Made by a program: the position numbers and the translations under genes. DNA of 63,179 nt from Streptomyces diastatochromogenes (GTDB lineage Bacteria > Actinomycetota > Actinomycetes > Streptomycetales > Streptomycetaceae), in assembly GCA_001550305.1 (NCBI GenBank), contig LRTP01000697.1, positions 1 to 63,179 of the forward strand, in the 5' to 3' direction. Below are positions 45,272-53,616 of this stretch, in pieces (positions within the stretch are counted from its first letter, which is position 1; each line of letters opens with the position of its first letter). A model generated the notes under the pieces. It had not been told where the DNA came from. It saw only the letters and a program-made list of their open reading frames with translations, and searched no databases.

Positions 45272-46028
45272 GTGGCGGTCGGCCACGCCGACCATGTCAC
45301 GTACATCCGCAAGCGGCGTGCACGCCGCTTGCGGATGCTGGTCGTGGCGGGCGGGACGATCACGGCCGTCACTCTCGGGCCGGACTCGTCCCCGTGGGGC
45401 CCGGGGCGGTCCTCCACGGCACCGTGGTTCGCCGCGACACCGTCGTTTTCCGGGCCGCCGTCCGCCACCGGTTCCCCGTCCGCCACCGCCTCCCCGTCGG
45501 CACCGATCGTGCGCGCCTCCGGCTCCGCGGCAGCCGTGGCCCAGCCGGACCGGACCGGTGCCGCGGCCACGCCCGAAGCCGGGGCGCCGCCCTCGGTGGA
45601 GTCAGGGGCAACCACACTCTCCCCGGGGTCCGTGTCGCGCCTGCGGAACGTCTCCGCCAACCAGTGCGCGTCCGGCGACGGTTCCGTCCACCCCGACTTC
45701 GGGACCTGCGACTCCAGCGATGCCTACGCATGGACGTTGCGCTCCGCCGGCGGCGGCACCTTCGAGTTGGTCAACCGCGCGAATGGAAATTGCCTGTCGG
45801 CGCCCTTCAACAACAACTACAGGGCCGGGCTGGAAGCCTGCGGCGGCGTCGGAGGCACTGGCTACGTGGTGTGGCGTATCGGGAGCTCGACCGCGGCAGG
45901 CCAGACCCTGAAGAACACCGAGACCGGGCATTGCCTGGAGATCGCCTCCCCGGCGTACGGCGGCGGCAAGCAGGTGATGGCGGCCACCTGCAACAGCGAC
46001 GAGCCCCAGCAACGGGGGGACCACCTAG
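45272..46028 (+). pseudogene. Ricin-type lectin-domain membrane protein, probably frameshifted
   Basis: From a GTG at 45272 the frame encodes a basic segment (YIRKRRARRLRML), one TM helix (VVAGGTITAVTLG), a Pro/Ser/Ala-rich linker and a beta-trefoil domain with VNRANGNCLSAP, NTETGHCLEIASP and MAATCNSDEPQQ (QxW-type repeat ends). The domain would anchor outside the membrane and bind sugars. After EPQQ the frame runs on for 120 residues of noise into the next gene. Removing one G from the G6 run at 46014-46019 brings a TAG at 46026-46028 into frame, so an indel or sequencing error is likely. The true start is uncertain. Confidence 0.55.
45304..45337. repeat. 34-bp perfect palindrome
   Basis: CATCCGCAAGCGGCGTG (45304-45320) is followed with no spacer by its exact reverse complement (45321-45337). 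The symmetry is complete over 17 bp per arm and stops at both flanks. It lies inside the ricin-domain reading frame and encodes its basic juxtamembrane stretch; the opposite strand encodes the same IRKRRARRLRM peptide. Confidence 0.95.
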
Positions 46029-46251
46029 GACTCGTCGGGTCCATCACGGGGGCGCGCTGGGAAGCCTACGGACGTGCGGCGCGGCGGGTGCCACGTCACG
46101 CCGGCGTCCGGCGTGGGCCCGGCACACAGGAGAAGGGCAGCGCGGCAGTGTGCGAAGGCCAAGGTCGAAGGCTCGGTGCTCGTGCTAGCATCGCCCCACC
46201 AATTGCCAGGAATCCTGTTGATTGGCGACGCGGCTCGACGATCGGAACCGT

Positions 46252-47202
46252 ATGTCTCTCCTTGCCCGGCCCGGAGTGGCCTCCTTCGCCGCCAAGTCGA
46301 TACAGCGCCTCGCCGTGGCGGCCGACCGGCGCCCGAGCGGGCGCGGTTCGGCGGCTTCCTCACACGGCCGCTTCCCCGAATTCCCGCGCTCCGTGAGCGA
46401 GTTGACGGTCCCGACCTCGGTCGCTCCGGCCCGGGTCGTGGTGTACCTGCCGACGTCCGAGGGTCCGCCGCCGCCGGTTCACGTCAACTTCCACGGTGGC
46501 GGGTACGTGATGCCGCTGACGGAGATCGACGATCCGCTCTGTCGTTTCCTCGCCGCCGAGGCAGGGGTGGCCGTGGTCAACGTCGACTACGTCGTCGCCC
46601 CGCAGCACCCGTTCCCCGCCCCGCCCCGGCAGGCCTTCGAGGTCGTCCGGTGGATCGCCGAGCACGGCGGCGAGCACGGCTGGGACGGCAGCCGTCTGTC
46701 CGTGGGCGGACAGAGCGCCGGGGGCGGTCTCGCCGCGGCCGTCGCGCGCCAGGCGCTCGAGGAGGGCGGGCCCGCCATCGCCCTGCAGGTCCTGCACTAC
46801 CCGCCGTTGGACCTCGCGACGAGCGCCCGGGACAAGCGCGCCGCCATCGCCAAGCCGGTGCTGCGCCCCTGGATGGGAGAGATCTTCGACAGCTCGTACG
46901 TCCCCGACCCGCGCGAGCGCGCCGACCGGCTGGTGTCCCCCGCGGGCGCGGCCGACACCGCCGACCTGAAGGGCATCGCCCCGGCTCTGGTCGTCACGGC
47001 GGAGTACGACCTCCTCAAGGCGGAAGCCGTGCGCTACGCCGAGCGTCTTCGGCGGGCGGGCACCCTCGTCGAACACCACGACGTGCTCGGAGTCGACCAC
47101 GGGTACGACGGCAAGGACGACAAGAAGGCCCTGGAGACCTACGCCGTGATCGCCCGTCATGTGCGGCTGGCCGTCAACCCCGGGGCCCGCGAGGCCGGTT
47201 GA
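46252..47202 (+). CDS. Alpha/beta hydrolase, hormone-sensitive-lipase family
   Basis: A 316-residue esterase-type protein. The HSL oxyanion motif is HVNFHGGGYV (about 85); the nucleophile is in GGQSAGGGLA (GDSAGG variant, about 160); the acid is in VTAEYDLLK and the His in GVDHGYDG. HSL-family enzymes hydrolyse short acyl esters. GGAA lies 5 nt before the ATG at 46252. The upstream DNA is the frayed end of the ricin-domain gene. Confidence 0.87.
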   Translation: MSLLARPGVASFAAKSIQRLAVAADRRPSGRGSAASSHGRFPEFPRSVSELTVPTSVAPARVVVYLPTSEGPPPPVHVNFHGGGYVMPLTEIDDPLCRFLAAEAGVAVVNVDYVVAPQHPFPAPPRQAFEVVRWIAEHGGEHGWDGSRLSVGGQSAGGGLAAAVARQALEEGGPAIALQVLHYPPLDLATSARDKRAAIAKPVLRPWMGEIFDSSYVPDPRERADRLVSPAGAADTADLKGIAPALVVTAEYDLLKAEAVRYAERLRRAGTLVEHHDVLGVDHGYDGKDDKKALETYAVIARHVRLAVNPGAREAG

Positions 47203-47681
47203 GCGGCGTCGCACGCCGGGATCGGCAAGACGGCCCGGAGGCGGTCGGGAGGGCGGCCCCGGGACGGACGAGGCGCCCGCCGCACGTCGGACGCCCCGAC
47301 CACCCGCTCCTCCATCCCCCTCTCCATGGAGGTGACTGTCAGCCCTGCGAGCGGGCCTCGGGTGACGTGATGCCCAACTTGTGTGTGCTCTACGTCAGTT
47401 CACGCCACACCTTCGCCGCCACGGGTACCCCCTTCTCGGCACGCCGAACGACTTGAGCGCGGCCGCCCCGCCGAAGCTCTTGGCGACGCCCCGTACGCGC
47501 ACCACGGCCGGGATGATCCTCGCGCAACATCGGCGACCGCCCGCTGCCCATGCTGGGGGTGTACACCTCGGGCACGGTCACGCGTACGTGCACCGGGACC
47601 GGGGTGACGGTGGAACACCTGTCGGCACAGGACCAGATGGGCTGAGAAGGGCCATGGGTGCCGCTGGTCGTATCTGGTCCG
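47203..47681. other. Gap with a possible gene remnant
   Basis: No complete gene is supported. On the plus strand 47527-47644 a short open frame after a TGA ends with LPMLGVYTSGTVTRTC and VTVEHLSAQDQMG followed by TGA; its composition looks protein-like and could be the 3' end of a decayed gene. No start or homologue is recognised. Confidence 0.3.
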
Positions 47682-47728
47682 GACATGCCTGAGGCCGGGC
47701 CCCGCCAGATCCCGGCCTCAGGCATGTC
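47682..47728. terminator. Perfect 18-bp stem terminator
   Basis: GACATGCCTGAGGCCGGG (47682-47699) pairs exactly with the sequence at 47711-47728, leaving an 11-nt loop. It starts 8 nt past the stop codon of the minus-strand MFS transporter, so it terminates the aromatic-acid cluster; it could work in both directions. Confidence 0.9.
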
Positions 47729-47735
47729 GTCGCGG

Positions 47736-49070
47736 TCAGCCGGTGGTGGTCAGCTGCTGGGCGGCGTCGCGCCGCGGGGTCCGCTGGGGGTCGCGCAGGC
47801 CGGTGAGGGCGACGAACACCGTGGCGAGCACGGCGGCGATGGCGAACGCCGTGAAGCCCCAGCTCTCGGACTTGGCCGCGACGAGCTGACCGCCGAGCCA
47901 CGGTCCGAACACGGCGCCGAAGCGGCCGATGCCGGAGACCCAGCCCACGGCGGTGGCACGGTTGTCGTCGCTGGAGCGGCCTGCGACCGTCGCGTAGATC
48001 ATGGCCTGGGCGCTGAAGAGGAACAGGCCGGTCAGGAACACCACGACGTAGGTGAGCGGCAGCGCCATGTGGATGCCGAGCAGATAGACGCCCAGGGCGG
48101 TGGCCGCGAACCAGACGGTGGCGACGCGCGCACCGCCGAAGTGGTCGGAGAAGCGGCCGGCGATCAGCATGCCCGCGATGCCGCCGAGGTTGATGACGAT
48201 GACGAACGAGAGCGAGGAGCCCAGTTCGTAGCCCGCGCCGCGCATCATGGTGGGCAGCCAGTTGCTGACGCCGTAGACGAGCAGCAGGCCGCAGAACGAG
48301 GCCAGCCAGAACAGCAGCGTGGTGCGCCACAGGCCGCCGCGGAACAGGGCGACGACGGCACTCCAGCGGTCCCCGGCCGCGGGGCGCTCCGCCGCGGGGG
48401 CGGGCAGTTCGACGTCGTAGCGCTCGGCTAGCTCGCGGGCTTCGCGTGTGCGTCCCTTGGCGACCAGGAAGTTCAGCGACTCGGGGAGGTACTTGGCGAT
48501 CAGCGGGACGCCGATGAGCAGCGGGACCACGCAGATCCAGTAGGCGACGCGCCACTGGCCGGCGCCGGTGGTCCACAGGCCGACGAAGCCCGCCAGGATG
48601 CCGCCTGCCTGGTGGGCGGTCATCAACGTGCCGACTATCAGAGCGCGGCGGCCACGCGGTGCGTACTCGGCGACCATCGTGATCGTGGTGGGGAGCAGAC
48701 CGCCGAGTCCGAGACCCGCGACGAACCGGCCGAGTCCGAAGACACCGAGGCTGGGGGCGACGGCGCAGAGGGCGGACGCGAGCGAGAAGACCGCCGTGCA
48801 GGTGATGATCACCTTCTTGCGGCCGATCCAGTCGGTGACCGTACCCGCGGACAGCGCGCCGATCAGCATGCCGAAGGTGGCGTAACTGCCCAGGTCGCCG
48901 GCCTGGGACGGCTGGAGCCCGAGGGCGTGCTCGGCGAGCATGTTGGGCAGCACGGAGCCGTAGACGAACATGTCGAGGCCGTCGAAGAGCACGACCAGCC
49001 AGCACAGGCCGACGACCAGCGTGGCCAGTCCGGTCCCGCGGGCGCGCAGGTCTGGGGAGGGAGACATCAT
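47736..49070 (-). CDS. MFS aromatic-acid:H+ symporter (AAHS/GalT-like)
   Basis: A 444-residue transporter with 12 predicted helices. The first helix has LVVLFDGLDMFVYGSVLPNML with the conserved DGxD of AAHS transporters, and loop 2-3 reads TVTDWIGRKKVII. It resembles PcaK, BenK and GalT, which import hydroxylated benzoates. Its location after the galD/galC/galB operon fits gallate or protocatechuate uptake. AGAGGAAAC precedes the double ATG at 49070. It has its own upstream region with the shared TTGTCAACAAT box, so it is probably a separate transcript of the GntR regulon. Confidence 0.88.
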   Translation of the reverse strand: MMSPSPDLRARGTGLATLVVGLCWLVVLFDGLDMFVYGSVLPNMLAEHALGLQPSQAGDLGSYATFGMLIGALSAGTVTDWIGRKKVIITCTAVFSLASALCAVAPSLGVFGLGRFVAGLGLGGLLPTTITMVAEYAPRGRRALIVGTLMTAHQAGGILAGFVGLWTTGAGQWRVAYWICVVPLLIGVPLIAKYLPESLNFLVAKGRTREARELAERYDVELPAPAAERPAAGDRWSAVVALFRGGLWRTTLLFWLASFCGLLLVYGVSNWLPTMMRGAGYELGSSLSFVIVINLGGIAGMLIAGRFSDHFGGARVATVWFAATALGVYLLGIHMALPLTYVVVFLTGLFLFSAQAMIYATVAGRSSDDNRATAVGWVSGIGRFGAVFGPWLGGQLVAAKSESWGFTAFAIAAVLATVFVALTGLRDPQRTPRRDAAQQLTTTG

Positions 49071-49195
49071 TGTTTCCTCTCGTCCGGGAGAAGTGTCCCT
49101 GGAGGGGATGAGTGAGGCGGGTCGGTGCGGCTCGAGCGGCCTGACCCGATGGTGCGCACGACGCTAGGGTTCCGGTTCCCCAAGTGTCAACGCTT

Positions 49196-49206
49196 TTGTC
49201 AACAAT
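49196..49206. promoter_or_regulatory. GntR-type operator before MFS transporter
   Basis: TTGTCAACAAT at 49196-49206 lies about 126 nt upstream of the transporter ATG. The same 11 bases lie upstream of the GntR gene (53606-53616). A partial copy, TGTCAACG, occurs just before it. The TTGTnnACAA core is typical of FadR/FCD-type GntR binding sites. Confidence 0.62.
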
Positions 49207-49337
49207 CTTAGGAACAATCCAGCCAACGGTTCCGAGAGGCTGCAACAGGAGAGAAACAGCAGGTGAAACGGCCATGGGCGGCACACAGCCGTGTGCCGCC
49301 CTGCCTGTTTCGCTGACTTGTTCCTGCTGACTTGTTC

Positions 49338-50303
49338 TCAGTGATCCGCGGTCGGGTCCAGCGGCGGTGTGCCATGGGTGTGGAAGGACTCGATGGTCTT
49401 CAGACCCCACGCCTGCCCCTTGGCACGCTCGGCCTGGGTCCACGTGATCAGGGGCCAGTCGGGGGCCAGTACCAGACGGGTGAGCGGGTTGCACAACTCG
49501 ATGCGATTGCCACCCGGCTCGTAGACGTAGAGGAAGAACGTCTGCTGGATGGCGTGCTTGTGCGGGCCCGTCTCGATGAACACACCGGTGTCGAGGGCGA
49601 GATCGGCGGCGCGCAGGATGTCCTCGCGGGTGTCGGTCGCGAACGCGATGTGGTGCAGCCGCCCGCGCGAGCCCGTCCAGTCCTCGGTGTAGACGACGTC
49701 GTACGACTTGTTCGTGAACGTCAGCCACTTCGCGGCGATCCGGCCGCCGTCGAGCTGGATCTGCTCGGTCGGCCGGGCGCCCAGGAGGTGCTGGTGGAAG
49801 TCGGCGTTGGCGGCGACAACGGCGGCCAGGTAGTTCACATGGTCCAGGCGGCGTACGCCCACCCCGTGACCGGGCTTGGCCTGGGGCTGGTTCTTCAGTC
49901 CCGGCTTCAGCTCGTCCGGGGCCTGGTACCACTCGGACTCCCAGTACAGGGCCAGTTCGTGGCCGTCGGGGTCGGTGGTGACGTACAGGGGGCCGAGGCC
50001 CGGCTCGTCCTCGGTCCAGCGGCCCTGGTGACCGGCGGCCTCCAGTTCCTTGACCCTCCGCTGCAGGGCCTCCTCGCTGGAGGCGCGCAGGGCCGTGCGG
50101 CGCAGACCGGAGGTCTGGTGCACGGTGAGGACGAGGCTGTGGTGCTCGTAGTCGTCCCAGGTCCGCAGGTAGACCGAGTCACCGCTGCGGCCGTTGACCG
50201 TCAGACCGAGGTAGTCGGTGAAGAACCGCAGACTTCCGTCCAGGTCCGGGGTGAGCAGTTCGACGTGCCCGAGGTGGGCGATGTCGCCGAGGGGCGGGGC
50301 CAT
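49338..50303 (-). CDS. Type I (VOC-fold) extradiol ring-cleavage dioxygenase
   Basis: A 321-residue two-domain vicinal-oxygen-chelate protein like catechol 2,3-dioxygenase. Iron ligands are seen in the C-terminal half: His in RRLDHVNYLAA, His in GRLHHIAFATD and Glu in GNRIELCNP; Tyr/His second-sphere residues are in FFLYVYEPGG. The N-terminal domain (AHLGHVELLTPDLDGSLRFF) is the degenerate copy. It is encoded 10 nt after the galD homologue with AAGGAGG 5 nt before its ATG. Context suggests cleavage of gallate or a close trihydroxybenzoate; known gallate dioxygenases are of the unrelated LigB type. The substrate is inference. Confidence 0.85.
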   Translation of the reverse strand: MAPPLGDIAHLGHVELLTPDLDGSLRFFTDYLGLTVNGRSGDSVYLRTWDDYEHHSLVLTVHQTSGLRRTALRASSEEALQRRVKELEAAGHQGRWTEDEPGLGPLYVTTDPDGHELALYWESEWYQAPDELKPGLKNQPQAKPGHGVGVRRLDHVNYLAAVVAANADFHQHLLGARPTEQIQLDGGRIAAKWLTFTNKSYDVVYTEDWTGSRGRLHHIAFATDTREDILRAADLALDTGVFIETGPHKHAIQQTFFLYVYEPGGNRIELCNPLTRLVLAPDWPLITWTQAERAKGQAWGLKTIESFHTHGTPPLDPTADH

Positions 50304-50313
50304 GCGGGCCTCC

Positions 50314-51402
50314 TTAAGGGTGGAGTGCGGCTCCGGCCGGCCGGGGGAAGACCGTACCGTCGAAGATCTTGCGTGCGGTGCGGACGACGGCGGTACGGCG
50401 GGCCACGGGGGCGGCTCCCGGAGTGCCGTCGTCGATCTCGCTCTCGATGTCGAGGAATCCGGTGGGATGCTCGATGCGCAGCCGTCCGCCGTTGTCGGGC
50501 AGACGGGCGACGTCCTGGCCGACGCCGCCCTGGACGCGCAGCCCGGCGGCGACACTGGCGGCTCCCAGGACACCGATGGCGGTGTGGCAGCGGACCGGGA
50601 TGAAGGTGCGGGTCATGACCGCGCCGCCGTTCGCGGGCGGTGCCAGCAGGCTGAGCTTGGGCACGGTCGTCTCGCTGACGTCGCCCAGGCCCATGAGCAG
50701 GCCCGCCTCCAGGCGGATCCGCTGGAGCCGGTCGTGCAGGGTCAGGTCCTCCTCCAGGTCCCGCGGCCTTTCGTAGCCGGTGACGTGCAGGGAGGAGGCG
50801 GCGATCAGCACGGTCGGCATGCCGTTGTCCACGCAGGTCACCGCCGTGTCCGCGACGATGTCCCGGGCGTGCCCGGTGGGCAGCAGGGGGTTGCTGCCCC
50901 GCTCGAACTCGATCACCACGGGTGCGGCGGTGCCCGGCACGCCCGAGATCTCGGCCGGCCCCGCGTAGGAGACGCGCCGGTCCGGCGTGGGAAAAGTGGC
51001 GGTGGCGTGGTCACCGCTGTTGACCATCCGGATCCGTACCGAGGTGTGCCCGTCCCGGGCGGCGACCAGACCGCGTTCGACGGCGAACGGACCGACCCCC
51101 GCAAGGAGGTTGCCGCAGTTCTGCCGGTCGGAGACCTCGGCCCGGTCCACTCCCACCTGGAGGAAGAGGTAGTCGACCTCCGCGTCGGGGCTCTGGGAGC
51201 GGGAGACCACCGCCACCTTGCTGGTGAGCGGGTGCGCTCCGCCGAGTCCGTCGATCTGCCGGGGGTCGGGGCTGCCCATGACCCGCAGCAGCAGGTCGTC
51301 GCGCGCCCCGGCGTCGGCCGGCAGGTCCTCGGCCAGGAAGTAGGCGCCCTTCGAGGTCCCACCGCGCATCAGCATGCAGCGCAGTTCCTCGTCGGTGCTC
51401 AT
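50314..51402 (-). CDS. galD: 4-oxalomesaconate tautomerase (GalD/PrpF family)
   Basis: A 362-residue PrpF-fold isomerase. Family motifs are RCMLMRGGTSKGAYF near the N-terminus, QIDGLGGAHPLTSKVAVV, DRQNCGNLLAGVGPFA and SGDHATATFPT, all typical of GalD-like proteins that convert 4-oxalomesaconate keto and enol forms in gallate degradation. The ATG overlaps the galC homologue stop by ATGA. It is the third gene of the operon. Confidence 0.85.
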   Translation of the reverse strand: MSTDEELRCMLMRGGTSKGAYFLAEDLPADAGARDDLLLRVMGSPDPRQIDGLGGAHPLTSKVAVVSRSQSPDAEVDYLFLQVGVDRAEVSDRQNCGNLLAGVGPFAVERGLVAARDGHTSVRIRMVNSGDHATATFPTPDRRVSYAGPAEISGVPGTAAPVVIEFERGSNPLLPTGHARDIVADTAVTCVDNGMPTVLIAASSLHVTGYERPRDLEEDLTLHDRLQRIRLEAGLLMGLGDVSETTVPKLSLLAPPANGGAVMTRTFIPVRCHTAIGVLGAASVAAGLRVQGGVGQDVARLPDNGGRLRIEHPTGFLDIESEIDDGTPGAAPVARRTAVVRTARKIFDGTVFPRPAGAALHP

Positions 51403-52109
51403 GACGGGGAACCGTCGCGTTCGTACTCGTCGTAGGCCTGGTAGCGCACCCCGAGCCGTACGAGGGTCTCGCGCAGGCCGTAGCGGTCCAGGCCCAACTG
51501 GCCCTCGGCGAAGGCGGCCCGGGAGGCGTCCTCCTTGACGGTGCGCGCCTCGGCCGCCTTGACGGCCGTACCGGACCGCTCGCGGGGTACGCACACCACG
51601 CCGTCGTCGTCGGCGACGATGACGTCACCGGGGCGGACGACCTGTCCGCCGAGCACGACGGGTACGTTCACCGAGCCGGCCGTGGCCTTGACCGTGCCCT
51701 GGGCGCAGACGGCCCTCGACCAGACGGGGAAGCCCATGGCCCGCAGGTCGGCGGTGTCGCGCACCCCGGCGTCGATGATCAGGCCGCGCACCCCGCGGTA
51801 CTGGAGCGCGGTGGCGAAGAGGTCGCCGAACATGCCGTCGGTGGACGGCGAGGTGGTGGTCACGACGAGGATGTCGCCCTCGCGGCACTGCTCGACCGCC
51901 GCGTGGATCATGAGGTTGTCGCCGGGCCAGCACAGGGCGGTGACCGCGGTGCCCGCGATGCGCACGTCCTGCTGGACGGGCCGGAACCCGGGACCGAGAC
52001 TGCCGGTTCGGCCCATGCCCTCGTGGACGGTGGCCACGCCGTAGCCGCCGAGTGCCTCGACGTCCTCGGCATGGGCGCGCGGCGGGTTGGTGACGATCAG
52101 GCCGCTCAT
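51399..52109 (-). CDS. galC: 4-carboxy-4-hydroxy-2-oxoadipate aldolase (RraA fold)
   Basis: A 236-residue class II pyruvate aldolase of the RraA-like family. The signature GDLFATALQYRGVRGLIIDAGVRDTADL contains the conserved Arg-Asp pair that binds pyruvate and metal; GDNLMIHAAVEQCREGDILVV precedes it. LigK/GalC enzymes split 4-carboxy-4-hydroxy-2-oxoadipate into pyruvate and oxaloacetate, the last step of gallate meta-cleavage. The RraA fold alone is not specific, but neighbours GalB and GalD support the call. ATGA overlaps exist at both ends. Confidence 0.85.
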   Translation of the reverse strand: MSGLIVTNPPRAHAEDVEALGGYGVATVHEGMGRTGSLGPGFRPVQQDVRIAGTAVTALCWPGDNLMIHAAVEQCREGDILVVTTTSPSTDGMFGDLFATALQYRGVRGLIIDAGVRDTADLRAMGFPVWSRAVCAQGTVKATAGSVNVPVVLGGQVVRPGDVIVADDDGVVCVPRERSGTAVKAAEARTVKEDASRAAFAEGQLGLDRYGLRETLVRLGVRYQAYDEYERDGSPS

Positions 52110-52855
52110 GCCAGCTCCTCCGTGACCTGCGGATAGGGACGCATGTAGGCCTCGCCGTAGGTGGCGTGCGGCAGGCCGAGGTTGGGGCCCGCGTTGCGCT
52201 TGAGCTGTACGCCGCGCCGCTTGCCCAGGTCGGTGTAGTAGTCCCACAGGTGCTGCTGGGCGGCGAGGCACTCCATGGCCTTGCGCTTGGTCTCCCAGAC
52301 CGGGGTGATGTCGAGGAGGACCTCGGGCCGGAAGCCGCACATCTCCGGCTGGTGCGGCTCGAAGAAGAACACCGGCGGGGCTCCGATGATCTCGCCCTCG
52401 GAGGGATAGCCGATGGCCTGGGCGAGGACCCGGGCGTCCAGGGCCATGCGGGCGGCCGCCGGGTGGTCACCGTTGTAGGGATCGTCCAGGGGGTGGGTCA
52501 GCACCACGTCGGGCTGGGTGTCGCGGTAGATGCGTACGAGCTGGTCGGTCAGCTCCTGAGCGACGAGCAGGGGGTAGTCGCCGGCGTCGAGGAAGCGCAC
52601 CCGGGCGCCCAGGGTCGAGGCCGCCGCCTCGGCCTCGGCACGGCGGATCTCCTTGATCTCCGCCAGCGAATTGCCCTCGCGCCAGGCTTTGGCCGACTCA
52701 CCGCGCTCCCCGTAGGTGAGGCACGCGATGGTCACCTTCTCTCCACGGGAGGCGGCCAGGGCGATGGCTCCCCCGGCCCGCCAGACGAAGTCCCCGGCAT
52801 GCGCGGTGATGACAAGTGTCGATCGTGGGGTGGTGGGCGCCTTGCCGTGCGTCAT
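52106..52855 (-). CDS. galB: 4-oxalomesaconate hydratase (GalB, PIG-L family)
   Basis: A 249-residue protein of the PIG-L deacetylase-like family. The zinc site appears as ITAHAGDFVWRAGGAIA (where deacetylases have AHPDD) and THPLDDPYNGDHPAA. GalB of Pseudomonas is known to be a PIG-L-like zinc hydratase making 4-carboxy-4-hydroxy-2-oxoadipate; the AHAGDF variation agrees with a hydratase rather than a deacetylase. It is the first structural gene, 48 nt after the GntR gene, with GGAG upstream of the ATG. Confidence 0.83.
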   Translation of the reverse strand: MTHGKAPTTPRSTLVITAHAGDFVWRAGGAIALAASRGEKVTIACLTYGERGESAKAWREGNSLAEIKEIRRAEAEAAASTLGARVRFLDAGDYPLLVAQELTDQLVRIYRDTQPDVVLTHPLDDPYNGDHPAAARMALDARVLAQAIGYPSEGEIIGAPPVFFFEPHQPEMCGFRPEVLLDITPVWETKRKAMECLAAQQHLWDYYTDLGKRRGVQLKRNAGPNLGLPHATYGEAYMRPYPQVTEELA

Positions 52856-52903
52856 TGCTCACATCTCCTTGGTGGACAGGCCGGATGCCCCACCTCCGCG
52901 ACG

Positions 52904-53554
52904 TCATTGGCGCAGCGCGTCGATGACTCCCGCGAGGTGGGTACGGACGGCCGCTTCGGCCGCCTGCGGGTCCCGGGCCCTGATCGAATCGATCATGGCC
53001 AGGTGCTCACTCAGTGACTGCTGGGGGCGCCCCGGTCTCAGCGCGAGCTGGAAACGGTGGCGCACCAGCTGCCCGTTGAGCCGCTCCAGCAGCCCCACGG
53101 CGACCTGCTGGCCGGAGAACTCCCTGATCCGGTCGTGCAGTTCGTGGTTGAGCCGGGAGTAGACCAGTGGCTCGCCGCCCGCGACCGCCTTGGACATCGC
53201 CGTGCCCAGGTCGGTCAGCTGGTCCAGCTGGTCCTCGCTCGCCTCGACGGCCGCCTTGGCCGCGCAGAGGCCCTCCAGGACCATGCGGCACTCGGTGATG
53301 GCCACCGCTTCCTCGACCGTCACCACCCGCACCCGCGAGCCGCGGTTGCGGATCCGCTCGACCAGTCCCTCCGACTCCAGCTCGATCAGCGCCGCCCGGA
53401 CGCTGGCCCGCGTGACACCGAACTGCTCGGCGAGCTCGTTCTCGACCAGCCGTTGGGCCGGTGCCATGTCGCCGTGCAGGATCGCCTGCCGCAGGTGCAC
53501 CAGTGCGTGCTGCTTGGCCTGCTCGCCGGTGCCTGGTCGGGCTTCCTTCGGCAT
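52904..53554 (-). CDS. GntR/FCD family regulator of the aromatic cluster
   Basis: A 216-residue FadR-type regulator. The winged HTH reads LRQAILHGDMAPAQRLVENELAEQFGVTRASVRAALIELESEGLVERIRNRGSRV (about 20-75); the helical FCD domain follows, with likely metal/ligand His residues in NHELHDRIREFS and SLSEHLAMIDSI. It is on the same strand as and directly upstream of galB. The TTGTCAACAAT box near its promoter suggests autoregulation and control of the operon in response to an aromatic acid or a ring-cleavage product. Confidence 0.88.
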   Translation of the reverse strand: MPKEARPGTGEQAKQHALVHLRQAILHGDMAPAQRLVENELAEQFGVTRASVRAALIELESEGLVERIRNRGSRVRVVTVEEAVAITECRMVLEGLCAAKAAVEASEDQLDQLTDLGTAMSKAVAGGEPLVYSRLNHELHDRIREFSGQQVAVGLLERLNGQLVRHRFQLALRPGRPQQSLSEHLAMIDSIRARDPQAAEAAVRTHLAGVIDALRQ

Positions 53555-53604
53555 CGTGCCCTCCCTGAGTGAGTGCCTGTCGAACCTAAATCCAGCCCGA
53601 CAAG

Positions 53605-53616
53605 ATTGTCAACAAT
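53605..53616. promoter_or_regulatory. GntR operator ATTGTCAACAAT
   Basis: ATTGT-CA-ACAAT is a perfect 5-bp dyad 51-62 nt upstream of the GntR start, in an A/T-rich promoter-like stretch. Eleven of its bases recur before the MFS transporter at 49196. Confidence 0.65.

Noticed and set aside
45163..45660. Minus-strand frame containing IRKRRARRLRM
   Set aside because: It mirrors the plus-strand peptide only because of the 34-bp palindrome; the rest lacks domain features, while the plus strand encodes a recognisable ricin domain.
47381..47692. Plus-strand 103-codon frame
   Set aside because: Arg/His/Ala-rich without motifs, crosses the terminator stem of the MFS gene and overlaps a better but short remnant frame.
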